Positions 36,689 through 48,826 of a stretch of DNA of 64,000 nt are shown in pieces. The first letter of the stretch is position 1, and each line of letters starts with the position of its first letter. Position numbers and translations under genes: made by a program. The notes below the pieces were generated by a model. It saw only the letters and a program-made list of their open reading frames with translations. It searched no databases and had not been told where the DNA came from. The stretch comes from Erythrophleum ivorense (taxonomy: Eukaryota > Streptophyta > Magnoliopsida > Fabales > Fabaceae): assembly GCA_026724425.1 (NCBI GenBank), contig JAIUCV010000276.1:62001-126000 (forward strand), written 5' to 3'.

Positions 36689-39600
36689 TGCAACATCATA
36701 TATTTCTAGCTCATTTTATACTATATCTATGCCTCACATCAAGCAATTCATATAAGAGGCAAAAAAATGGTATTATGTTAATGCATTTCCTAGCGTTACG
36801 ACACGTATATAAAAAATTTCATTCAGTGTCACGTGAACCATATGAGCTCAAACATCATATTGCCATATTTAATTACATGAATACAACTCATTTGCATCAT
36901 AAAATGTGGCCCACAACTCAAGAAAACCAAAAAGAAGCATAAAATATGGAGGTTTAATTTTGGCCAGAATTGACCCTTTCTCTGACCAAACTTTGGAAAA
37001 TTATAACTAATTCTAGAAAAATCAAAATTATACATTATTACCCATTATAGAAAGCTACAGATGTCTAATTCATACTAAAAATATGCCCAAATTTAACACC
37101 TATCACAGAGGGTGTTTGATATCTAAAAATGTCCAAAGGTCAAATTGCCTCCTAATACTATCACAAATTCTATAGCAAACTTTGAAAATATCCAACTAAT
37201 TCCAAAAAAATCCAATTCATGCAAATGATACCAATATGGAAATATGTGGATGTTAACTAAAGGAAAAAAATATTTCCAGACCAGTTCAGGCAGCTCAAAC
37301 CTTAGAATTTAATAGAATAGTAACTTAGGTCGGGTAAAACTCTTGATACTGGACATAATGTTTAAAAATTCATATCTCCCTTTCTAGACCTTCAAATGAG
37401 GTGCTTCTAGTTGCACAAGTCACTATGAATGTCTAGTTTCTCTATATAAAATTTTGTGGCAATTGGACATTATTTAGGCCATGTGTGATAGATTTCATTT
37501 TCGAACCAAATGAATAGTGCAGCATACCAAAATTAGAAAAATTATCAACTTTGAAAATTCATAAAATATTTTTTAGACCTCCAAAAATTATGGTCTTTAA
37601 CTTTTCAAAAATCTCTCAACAAGCTCTAATTGTGTACCAAATTTTAGAGCAAGAAGAACTCATTTAGCTAAAAAATAATATGGGGTTCCATTATGGTCAT
37701 TTTTGGCTCCATATGGAATACCAAAGTGACCAAATGATTTTTTCTTAGTCTGGCACCTTTTAAGCAAGTCTAAAAGCACACTTAGGACTTGTGTGAGCTG
37801 CCAAAATGGTCCTAAATCTCATACATCTCATTTTGGCCTTTTTATCCACACATATGCATATTTCCATATTAACATTCAAGAAGCTACATTCACATAAGAA
37901 GCTCATTTTACATTCTAGTATTCACATGTCATAATCTCTCACTTATACGTAATACATCAGCATATTTATACATGTTCATAACTTCATAAGACATATACAT
38001 TCATGAATTTCAACATATGTCATTCTTGTAGCCTTAAAGTAACAAAATTCAAACACTTTCATGTCATCCTCTCATGTCTCATGCTTGGCTTCCATTCTCT
38101 TGCTCTCTTGGTCCATCTAGCATGTTAGAACATTCAAGAGGAGGGGATGAGATTCAAAGAATCCTAATAGCTCATCTCCCATTCAATCATATTAATATAT
38201 ACATAGCAAGTCTTGAAAATGCATGCATAAATATAATGGAAGTCATAAATATTCAAGAAGCAAGCTTGGCATGTGAATAAGTCATACAAGACATTCAAGA
38301 GCTCACCAAGTGGATGGATTGGCCTTACACTTTTCCTCATAGATTTTGGACTTGCCTCACTCACTCTTTAAGAGATTCTTGGACTCAACCATACTCTTGG
38401 GAGTCCACTTTACTTTTAGGAGACTCTCTACTTTATCTCAACCAATCTCAAGGGTTCTTGACTCATCCTCACCATGGTCAAAAGTTCTTGGCCTCTCCAC
38501 ACTCAAGCAAAATCAAACAAACATCATACATTTATTTGAAAACATAATATGTCATCATAAATCATGGCATATCAAATCATGCTAGCATACTTTTCATGGC
38601 TTGAAAATACACATACACACATTTTAAGATAAGTTAAACACACATCCATGCATGAAAGAAGATAGAGAGAGCTACCTTGTACACAGTCACACACTTTTTC
38701 TCTTGAAATTTCCTCCTTTGCTTCGACCACACACCCATAAACTTGTGGAGATGGTTTCTCTTGGTCTAGATACAATTTATGGAAGCCAATTAGATTCATG
38801 AAACAAATTCTAAGGCCACACAACTTGCTTAGACACTAGATTGTTCTATAAACCCCATTATGATCCATAAATGTACCTAATGAAGCAACACCTCTCAAAT
38901 GAATTCTAGGCTCCATTCTTTCCTTTCAAATATTATTTTTGACTCCTTTTAAGCCTCTTGGAGTCCTCACACAATTAAAACAAAGGGCTTATCATCATGT
39001 TGCTTCTTTAGATCATAATATGGAACTTAAAGCACCAACTCACTTTCTATGAGTTTTAAATTTTTTTCAAAGCCTCCCCTTATTTTCATTCATCATATAT
39101 GACTCAAGAATGGCCTTAGAAAAATTTAAAACTCTCCCTAGCTATGCTATCTCCCTTAGATTGAGACTATGGAGGAATAATAGCTTTATGGACTTTGCTA
39201 TGTTTTCTTGAAGGAGGAAGCATGTGGGGAGCATCTTAAGGATCTTAGGAGCTCATTTAAACTCTTAATTAGGCCTAGGAATTATCATATGAAATCAAAT
39301 TCTGGAAGGTGCACACAAAACCCTAGAATTTGCATCTTGAAATCTAATAGTTTTTTGATAATTCCCTTGGCATATTCTTAATCTTCACACCCTTTTTCCT
39401 TAGATTTATGCTTGGTTCTGCCTAAAAATCATCTCTTCTTAGGGTTTTCTCAAGTGGGACGAAATGGTGGAGAAGGGAACCAAAGATAACAACTATAGGA
39501 AGAGAAATTATATTGTTTTCTTGCTTTTCTTATTTGAATCTTGTGTTCTTTGAGCTTCTCTCTTCAAATTCGAATTTTTCCCTTAATTTCTTCCTTAAAA

Positions 39601-42600
39601 TAGAATTATAAACTTCATTATAATCATATGAAACAAAGGAGAATGGAGGAGAAGAGGTTTGGAATGAAGAAAGCATGAAACACCATGAAAATCCATACAT
39701 TTCTACCTTAAATTTCTCCTCCTTTTCTTTTTCCTCTTGTGCGCCACTCTCCTTAGGGTTTTTGTAACACCATACTTCTAGGACTCAATTCATACAATTC
39801 CCATGCCTCATCTTATGTTTGTTCTATGGAAACAATATAGTGGCATAGGGAGTTATGAATAAAAACGCATTTCTCTAGAGGTAAAATTTTTCTTTCGGAG
39901 TCCCGTAGGCCATATGAAAGCATCTATCACTTTCTCATACTTAAACACATGAATATAACTCATTTCCATCATCAAATTTGGCCTACAACTCGTAGAAAGC
40001 AAAGGAGCATATGAAATCCATGTTTGTATTTTCAGCTAGGATTTTCTCTTTTCTGTCACAAATTTTAGAAAATCATAACTAAATCTAGAAAAATCAAAAA
40101 CATGTAATATTGGTCATTCTGGAAACCTTAGGATGTCTACTTCACACTAAAAATATTCTAGGTCATAAAATTCATCACATAGGAAGTTTGACATCCAAAA
40201 AGCTCCAGAGTCGCTGGCTGCCTGGGCTGTAGTTCAGTTTACTGATACAAATTTCTAAAATTCATAACTAATTATATAAAAATTGCAATCACACAAATTT
40301 GGTCATTATGGAAAGCTACAATTCTTAAATTTATGATAAAAATAATTCCAGAATGAAACAAATATGTTTAGTTAGCTGGACCCTATGGAACAGTAACTGG
40401 ACTCATGGGGCACTACTGATACTGACAGTTAACTTCAAACATGCATAACTCACTGCTCAGACCTCCAAATGAGGTGATCTTGGTGGCCGCAGAAAGCTTA
40501 TGACCTCTAGTTTATACATGTAAAATTTCATAAGCATTGGACACCATTTGGCCATTGGGTGACACAGAATTCAAAACTGCCAGTATGAACAGTACCCATA
40601 CCAGAATCCATGAAAAATCCCAAATTTGAAAATTCATCAAATATTCTCTAAATCTCCAAAAATTATGATCTTTAGCTTCCCAAAAAGCTCTTAATGAGAC
40701 CTAATTGTATGCCAAGTTTCAGGGCAAGACTAACTCATTTGGCCAAAAAATGGTAGAGGGTTCCATTATGGTCAATTTTGGCTCCATATTGGGTACCAAA
40801 ATTGCCAAATGGATTCCCCTTGGTCTTGGCACCTTTTGGACAAGTTTAAAAGCATATTTTAGACTTGTGTGAGCTGCCCAAAGGGTCCCAAACCTCATGC
40901 ATCTCATTTTGGCCATTCAACCCATATTTATACACATTTGCATCAAACTTCCAATTTGCATAACTTGGCATTACATACCCAAATTCATTTCTAAAGTTCA
41001 TACATCATATCCATACATGTATACATCACATAATATCATATTTACATGTATCTCAAGGGTCATGTGCCATTTACAATAATCATATACATCATTATGGCTC
41101 AAAAAGGGTAAAAGCTAGACATATGAATGTCAATCTCTCTTCTTCAATGTTGTTGGCTCCCATTAGCATATCCACTTGGTTCACCTAGCATGTTAGATCA
41201 TTGGAGAGGAGGGGATGAAATTCAAAGAATCTCAATAGCTCATCTCCCATTCCATCACACATAATATGTTCAAGCAAGTTTCATATATGCATGCATGGAG
41301 AAAGTAGAAATCATAGGCATTTTAAAGCAACTTTGGCATGTGAATCAATCATGCAAGATATTTAAGAGCTCACTAAGTGTTTGGATTGGCCTCACACTTC
41401 TCCTCATAGATTTTGGACTTGCCTCACCTATTCTTTAAGCACTTTGGACTCAATCATACTCTTGGGAGCCCACTTTGCTTTTGGGAAACTCTTTACTTTG
41501 TCTCAACCAAGCTCAAGGGTTCTTGGCTCATCCTCACCAAAGGGAAGAGTTCTTGGCCTTTCCACACTCAAGCAAACTCACATAAACATCATGTAATCAT
41601 TTGAAAACATAACATAGCATCAAGCATCATGGCATATAAAGGTATGCTAGCATACTTTTCTTAGCTTGAAAATACACATACACACATTCTAAAACAAGCT
41701 AAACACACATCCATGCATGAGAGAAGGTGGAGAGAGCTACCTTGCATAATTTCACACATTTTTTCCTTAGCTTTCAATCCTCCTCTTTTAGCCACACACC
41801 CACAAGTTGGTGGAAATAATGTCTCTTGGCCTAGACACAAATTATGGGAGCCAATTAAGTTCATGAAACAATGTCTAGGGCCATGCAACATACTTAAACC
41901 TTAGATTACTCGATAACCTCCATTATGGTTCATATTGGCCCTTAATGAAGCAACACCCCTCAAATCATTTCTAGGCCTCATTCTTTATTCTCAAATATGA
42001 TTCTTGACTCCTTTTAAACCTCTTGGAGTCATCATATCATTAAAACAAATGGCCTAACATCATGTTACTTCCTTAGGTCACAATATGGAACCTAAAGCAC
42101 CAACTCATTCTCTAAAATTCCTAAATTTTTTCCAAGGTTTCCCCTCACATTCATTCATCATATATGACTCAAAAATGGGCTTGAAACAATTTAAAACTCT
42201 CCCTAACTATGCCATCCCTACTTGGCCAAAACTTAGAGCATAAATGGGATTTCATGGCTTCTTGATTTTTCCTTGATGGGAGAACCATTTAGGGAGGTTG
42301 TTAAGAGTTGTAGGAGGTCAAGGAAACACTTAAATAGCCAAGAGAACTCATAGATTAAATCAGTTTTTACAATCCCCTTATATGCTCTACACTTTTCTAA
42401 CTTTGAGTTCATTAATTTTTCTTGCAATTTCTTTGCTTTCTTGGATGGGAGGTGCATGTGGGAAGCTTTATAGGAGTCTTAGGAGCATGTTTAAACATTC
42501 AATTAAGTCTAAGAACATTCATATAAAATCAGATTTGCAAGGGAGCATTGGGATCCCTAATGGTTCTATCTTGTCTCCTAATGCTCATTTCTTGATTCTA

Positions 42601-44303
42601 TTGGTTCTTTCTTAATCCTTACCATCTAAAACCTCTAATCCCTCCATAAATTGGACAGAAATCAGCCCATAAGACTTGGGTTCATGGTGATCAAATTCAT
42701 GCAAGAGGAAGGGGGAGGAAGGAACTACCAAAGAATGGAAGTTTTACCTTGTTTTCTTTCTTTCCTTTGCTTGCTCTTCCACTTGGTTAGCTTACTCCCT
42801 CAATTTTCGAATTTTCTCTCTCTGTTCTGCCCCCAAAACAGCACCAAACTCTCCATTAAAACCATAGAAAGAAAGCTTGAGAGGAGGGGAGCAAGTTTCA
42901 AGAAGTAAGGATATGGAATTTCTTAAAATTTCTTACCTTTTTCTTGAATTTCTTCCTCCAAAATCCTCCTTCTCTTGTGTGCCTAAGAAGCTAGAGTTTC
43001 TCTCTGAAAATGGGCAGAAGCAAGTCAGTTTAATGAAGGAGAGGAAGAGCGTGACTTATAAAAAGAATTTGGAAGCTTCCTTTAACACTTAAATTCTATT
43101 TTTGCCCTTTCCTACTTTGTATTTTTGTTTCTCCTTTGTTTTAGCTCCTTTTTTAGAACCGTCTTTTCCATCATAACAAATAGGTTCCCAATTTAATAAA
43201 ATGCCTCTGGAATCACTCAAATCGGAGCTAAAACCTTTATGAACGAATCGGTCAAAGTTTGGGTCAACCGATATCGAAAAAAGTACACCGGAGGGGCTTT
43301 ACCGGTCCCGGGACTTCCCATGGTTTTTGGGGCCTCTGAGAACCCTAGGCAATTCAAAATTTCCATTTAAAAAGCCCTCCTAGGTGCTTCTCCAAAATTG
43401 TACTTATTTACGAAAGTACCACTGGCCTTTCGGCAAATTTTTTGAATCACTTTGGCCTTGATTTCTAGGAAACTCAAGACTCAAATCCTCATTTTCCATT
43501 ATTTAGAATTTTTTCATAATTTTATTTGGCCCCAATTCCTTCTATTTTGGAGACTTCCTTTTATATTTGGCCTATTTCTGACGTTTACGGAGAAATCGAA
43601 CATTGCGTTTTTCACGTTTACGGAGGGACCGGATGTTATAGTTTTCCTCTAGTTTTGGGCAGAAGTTGGTCATGCAACATGAAGGGAGAAGAAGGGTGCA
43701 ACATATATATAGGTGGGAGGAAGTTACACTTATCAAAAATTTCTATTTTGTCATTTGTTCTTGGCATTTTCATTTCTCATTCATTTTAGCTCCTTTTTTA
43801 GAACTGTCTTTTCTGTTATGAAATTTAAGTTCCTAATTTAGTAAAATTCCTTGGAATCACTCAAATTGGAGGTAAAACCTTCTTGAATAAATTCATCAAA
43901 GTTCAAGTACACTGACGTTGAAAAACGTCCAAAGGAGGGGATTTAACTGTCCTAGGGATTTCTATGTTTTTAAGGCCTCTGAGAACCCTGAAGAACTCAA
44001 TACTTTCATTTAGAAAAGTCATCCTGTGTGAATTCCAAAATTTACTCAAAATTACAAAAATGTCATTATTGTAAGCTTTTCGTAAGAAATTATTTCTTTA
44101 TTCTAGCTCCGTTTTTCTTTCTTTCTGAGCCTAGAATTTTCATTTTTAGGAGTCTAGAATACTTCCCAAATTTTTTAGGACCTTAACTACATCATCTCAT
44201 AGGACTTCCTTTTGTATCCAGTGAGTTTCATTCATTAACGGAGAAACTGTACATTACGTTTCTCATGTTTTTTTTTTTCATTTTCAAAGAACCGAATGTT
44301 ACA
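36689..44303 (-). mobile_element. Solo LTR, family B, inserted in pararetrovirus
   Basis: A minus-strand LTR from TGCAACATCA (36689) to CGAATGTTACA (44303), with a perfect TSD AGTAT at 36684-36688 and 44304-44308. Without the nested LTR 39763-43640 and one TSD copy it is about 3.73 kb. It is more diverged than the nested copy, in keeping with greater age. Both virus flanks continue across it. Confidence 0.88.
39763..43640 (-). mobile_element. Solo LTR, family B (copy 2)
   Basis: A 3,878-bp minus-strand LTR from TGTAACACCA to GGATGTTATA, with a perfect TSD GTTTT at 39758-39762 and 43641-43645. It is a nearly identical inverted copy of 12259-16118; even chance open frames are shared almost residue for residue (for example 40897-41079 here and 14820-15002 there). 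The terminal CA is mutated to TA. It sits inside the older LTR 36689-44303. Confidence 0.92.
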
Positions 44304-44308
44304 AGTAT

Positions 44309-45410
44309 TCTCTTACAGCTTGTGGAAGTAGTCACCATATACAAAAAAAATTTTAGTTAACTACCATAGACTAACTTTTAATTGTTGTGATTATAAGGAA
44401 GCCTGATATAATGTGTTTTATTACCGAAATTACGACCATTCATGGTCCATTTGGTTTAATAAAATTGTCCAAATGATTTTCCAAATTGGTTCCTTAAGTG
44501 GTTCCAAGTTTTTAGACTAGTATAGAAAATTCTTCTAATAGCAATAGAAGTAGGTTATAAGGCTTTCAAGTCAGCAATAGGTTATAAAGATCCAGAGATG
44601 TCATTTTATTTCACTTATCACTTCAGAATTCCTTGGATAATGAGTTAGACCTTAATAGTTTTAATAGGTGTCCATCCTTGCCCATCTCTTAGTTATTTGG
44701 CTAGGAGATCTCCAATAAAGTAGTGGAATAAATATAATTGAAAATTTGTAGACATGAATCAAGTTAACAACTCAATTAAATCCAATACAGCTTGCCTTAA
44801 GATAGTTGATTAGTCACCTCTTTTAGCCAACAAAAGTAAAGTCATGGCCGAATTAGTAGCATACAAAAGCAAAAAGACTATGTTAAAAAGCTGCTAAAGA
44901 TAAGTTTGTAGATAACCTCCTCATCAAATGTTAAATCATCAATATGGAAAACCTAAAGAGCTGGAAAATAAAGATGATTGTTTCAAACTAGATTTTGAAT
45001 AAGATTTTTGTTGATTGATTTGATAGTGGGTGCAATCTTATGGTGCTAATAGTCAAAAGGTACAAACAAAGAGCATCTAAGTATAGTTAGGTGTTTGGAT
45101 AGTTAAATACTTTTTCTTTAAGGACAATAATTATTTAAGAAAGAAAAGTAGCCATTAGTGAGTATGGAAAGAATCTTTAAAGAAATTAAAGAGAATTGAA
45201 ATGCAGAATCAAAATGAAATGTAGGCCAAGGTCATTTATATAAGGCTTTTTTGTTTCAAAGTAGAGATAGGCATAAAGAATTAGACCATCTATTCTCTAG
45301 ACATATCTCTAGGAGTGAAATTCCACAAGGAAGTTTTCGGCTTGTAAGTTTATAGTTATTTTCAATAAAGAAATTATTTCAACTATATATTTTATCTATT
45401 TGGAATTTTT
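44309..45410 (+). mobile_element. Endogenous pararetrovirus, part 3 (3' and intergenic region)
   Basis: Continuation of the virus integrant after the solo LTR. No frame is intact. It includes a promoter-like TATATAA and a polyadenylation-like AATAAA (see next entry), as expected for the intergenic region that drives the pregenomic RNA. The right edge is uncertain. This identification rests mainly on position and these signals. Confidence 0.55.
45237..45369 (+). promoter_or_regulatory. Putative pararetrovirus TATA box and polyA signal
   Basis: TATATAA at 45237-45243 lies in the context CATTTATATAAGGC. An AATAAA follows at 45364-45369. The interval of about 125 bp fits the short terminally redundant segment of caulimovirid pregenomic RNA, in which the polyA signal lies shortly after the start site. 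Whether this promoter is active is unknown. Confidence 0.5.
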
Positions 45411-45777
45411 AATTGCTTTCCTTAATCCAGCTTCCTTTATTTACCCTTGTGGGCTATGTGCTCATGTTTGGATATGTGGTTATTTATCTTTATGGGCTGT
45501 GTGTCCACTTTAGTATATATTAGAACTTGCAATTCTACATGAACCTTTATAATGAAAGGTTTTTATCAATTTATTTTTTATATAACATTATTTCCTATTC
45601 AATATTAAAATTTTAAATGTTTGGATTAAAATTTTTAATTATTCATCATAATTTTTGCCAATTAAATTTATATGTTAATTAAAATATTCTATGCGTACTC
45701 ATTATATATTATTGTATTAATAATGTAATGAGCCATTTTTTTAATAACTCAATTCTTTTAACTATATATATATATAT
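45411..45777. other. AT-rich DNA between virus and LTR remnant
   Basis: No gene is seen. The part at 45430-45510 has GTGGGCTATGTG / GGATATGTGG / GTGGGCTGTGTG-like words that echo 21510-21575 on the left side of the integrant. A TA microsatellite closes the segment at about 45762-45778. Confidence 0.45.
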
Positions 45778-46235
45778 TGTTGGGGTTCAAGGACCAAGAA
45801 CAATGGAATAATTTAAATTTTTTCTCAAAACCCACTAAGGATCCTTGCGGAGAGGGCATAAACTAGTAATAAGATTATTACCTTTTGCAAAGATTGCTTT
45901 TTGCAAGCAAATATGTGTTTATTCAATTCAGGAACTCCTAATCCTGTGAATGCACAAGCTCCTTCAAACACACGTATTCTTGAATGGTTTTTTGCAATCT
46001 CTATAACATCCAACTTTTGTTGAAACAAGGACTTAAGGTTCTAGAATTATCTAAATCTCCTCGCTATAGCCAGGATGCCAGTTTGCTACAGCAAGAATAT
46101 TAGTTCGCTATGGAAAGTGCATATCTCATACAAAATTCAAGAGATTCTTCACAATAGCGTAAGCTGTGGCGAGAACTATTGGGTTTAGAACCATGAGCTC
46201 TCGTCGTAGCGAAGGACATTTTCCGCTATAGCTAG
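45778..46235 (+). repeat. LTR-like start fused to family B LTR, with octamer array
   Basis: Sequence beginning TGTTGGGGTTCAAGG (45778) has the look of an LTR start but matches neither the family A nor the family B start. It contains an octamer array (46063-46231), then passes at about 46235 into text equal to base 250 onward of a family B LTR. It therefore stands where that LTR's own first 250 bp should be. The 68-codon minus frame 45825-46028 has no recognisable domain. It may be a chimeric U3 or the end of another element. Confidence 0.5.
46063..46231 (+). promoter_or_regulatory. GCTATAGC octamer array in non-family-A context
   Basis: Octamers start at 46063 (GCTATAGC), 46085 (GCTACAGC), 46107 (GCTATGGA), 46151 (ACAATAGC), 46163 (GCTGTGGC), 46203 (GTCGTAGC) and 46224 (GCTATAGC). 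Spacing of 22, 22, 44, 12, 40, 21 closely follows the family A pattern, and the spacer between the two blocks keeps the CATACAAAA word. Linkers are otherwise much diverged, which suggests an older copy of the same module. Confidence 0.75.
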
Positions 46236-46340
46236 ACCCTTTTGGAAAACTCATAAGAGGGCTTTTTAAAAGGAATATTTGAGCTTTCTAGGATTCTCAA
46301 AAGCTCTAAAAATTATAAGAATCACTAGAATAGCTAAAAC

Positions 46341-47555
46341 TGTAACACCATAAATTCTAACTCATCTCATGTCTTTCAATGACTTACTATCATGGAGGAT
46401 GTAGGTTTCGCATAAAAGAGCAAGGGAAGATAATGAATATTTTTGCATTGCGTCGTATCTAACAGTTCATTTTGGTGTCATGTGGACCATGTGAGCTCAT
46501 ACTATGCCTCTTCATATTTAATTGAATTATTACAACTCATTTGTATCATAAAAACTTGCATACAACTCATGAAAAACGAAAAGAGACATGGGACATGCAT
46601 ATTATTCCCGGCCAGACTTAGCCCCATTTCTGGGCAAACTTTGAAAAATCATAACTAAATCTAAAAAAATCGAAAACATGCAATCTTGGTCATTCTGGAA
46701 AGCTTGGGATGTCTACTTCATGTTAAAGTGATAACATCCCACATAGAGGACGTTTGACATGCGAGTTGGTCTGGAGGTCGGACTGAGTCTTGATGCTGTC
46801 TCAGTCTCCTTTCTCTCTCAAGCTCTCAAGAAAGGAAAGCAAAGAAGAAGAAGCGAAGATACATAAGTTTTAGCCTTCTTTAAAAGTGGTTTTCCACTCT
46901 CCCTCTTCTGAACCAAGCCCAAAGCATAGCTAATTCAATAACCAAAACCATAGAAAGAGAGGGCAAAAATAGAAGAACAAAACACTAAGAGGAAAAGCTA
47001 TGGAGATCTCAAGTCATGCTTACCTTTTTCTTATTCTCCTTCCTTCTCTAGGTCCCTCTTTCTCTTCTCAGCCCTTTTCTCTACCTTGGATGAAGCTTAA
47101 GTCGGTTCAAAGAAAGAGAATGAATTTGGACATTTTAAGAAGTCAAATTCTCTTTTTCACGCTTTTCTGGACTAACCCTCGCTATAGCGAAGAATAACTC
47201 TCGTTACGACGAGCACGTATCAGTCCCAGACCCCTGTTTTTGCTATAGCGCGCTATGGCTAGGAACCCCCTGATTTTTGTATAAGATGCCTACACTCGCT
47301 ATAGCTAGAAGCATTCTCGCTATAGCTAAAAGGCACTCTCGCTATAGCTAGACCATTTCTCGCTATAGTGAACAGGTACATTTGCTATAGTTAGGCCTTT
47401 TCTCGCTATAGCTAGCAGATTTAGAAAATTTTAGGATTTCAAAAATTTTTTAGCTTCTTCTTTTCTTGAAAATTTTAGGATTTCAAAAATTTTTCAGCTT
47501 CTTCTTTTCTTCTTCTTTTTTCTTCTTTTTTTTTTTTTTTTTGCTGGTTGTTACA
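46341..47555 (-). mobile_element. Solo LTR, family A, internally deleted
   Basis: A 1,215-bp minus-strand family A LTR, from TGTAACACCA to GGTTGTTACA, with a perfect TSD AAAAC at 46336-46340 and 47556-47560. Compared with the 2.9-kb family length it lacks about 1.7 kb, with the join near 46808. The U3 side with the octamer array and TATA-like region is kept. A 30-bp unit near 47430-47500 (AAAATTTTAGGATTTCAAAA) is tandemly duplicated. Confidence 0.9.
47181..47412 (-). promoter_or_regulatory. GCTATAGC octamer array, copy in 46341-47555 LTR
   Basis: Octamers start at 47181, 47203 (GTTACGAC), 47242, 47252 (GCTATGGC), 47298, 47319, 47341, 47362 (GCTATAGT), 47384 and 47405. Spacing is 22, 39, 10, 46, 21, 22, 21, 22, 21. 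The array survives although most of the remaining LTR is deleted. Confidence 0.88.
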
Positions 47556-48826
47556 AAAACTCTTCCAAGTGAGCGATATTGGTAAACAGTTAACTCAAAC
47601 TTTGACCAAATAGTTCGAAAGGGTTTTAAATCTAAATTGAGAGGTTCCAAAGCCAATTTATATGTTAGAGAACCTAAATTGTATGATAAGAAAGACGATT
47701 TTCAAAAAAGAGTTGAAATGAGCCCAATTAGACAAAACCAAGGAATATGGACTAAAATGTAAAAAGTGAAAAGTTATAAAAAGTGGCTTTTGGGCTTCCA
47801 GAAAACATCCAACTCTTTCTCCATCACTCTAAGTGACTTTAGCTGGCTAAAATTATATCCTCAAAGCTTTAGAAGTGGAACACCAAAGAGGAGAAAGAGG
47901 AAAAGGAAGAAACTAAGTAAAGGTAAGGAATTTCATAATTTTTCCTTTAATAAGTTGATTATTCTCCTTCCCATGTCCCTTTCTGTGGTTTTAATGTTGT
48001 GTTTGGTACTGTTTTGGGTTTGGTTTAGAGGGGAAAGAGTGGAGTTCTAAGAAAAGGAATTAACCACTTGAAAGAGCATCCAAGGAAAAACTAGGGAGCC
48101 AAGGTAACCTTCTTGCTTTATTGCTCTCTCTCCCTTCCTTATCTTAGTGTGTATGTTTGGCCAAGAAGAGGGCTGAAAGGGGGGAGTATTTTTTTATCAA
48201 AAGCAAGCAAGAAATTTAGATTTTAGATGATGGGGGACTAGAAAAGGTAAAAGAAGTTAAAGGAAAATTTGTAAAACCCAAGATAGCAAGGATAAAGACC
48301 TTTGAACATATCTTAAAATCTAATTTTTCCCTAAGAGTCCCTAAGCTTATGTGAGAGTTCATTTAAGTTTCTAAGACCTTTAGAAAGTCTTCTAAGTGTT
48401 TCTCCTTTCAAAGAAAAATAGAAAACTTCATGAGCTCCTAACTACCTCTAAAATCCATAAAGGCCTAATGAAGTAATATATGACTAGGCTTAGAACTTGG
48501 CTCAAGAAGATAATTAAGTTCTATTTGTTGTGGTTAGGCCCAAGGAAATCCTACTCCACCCATTTTTAAGTGTGTAGCCAAGGAAGGGAAGGAAGATTAA
48601 TAAAAAGTGTGTGTAATTGCACTCGAGGTAGCCCTCCAACCTTTCTCTCATGCATGCGTGTAGATATTTTCTTACTTTGGATGCTTATGTGTGTGTTTGG
48701 ACTATGAAAAGTGTAACAGCCAAGAAAAAGAAAAGAAAAAGAAAATAGAAAAGAAATGAGAAAAGAAAAGGGAAAGAAAAGAAAAGCTGAAAATTTTTGG
48801 AAGCTGAAAATTTTCTAAGTCTGCTA

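Noticed and set aside
45825..46028. 68-codon minus frame near the octamer array
   Set aside because: No domain is recognised; it lies in LTR-like sequence and is probably chance.
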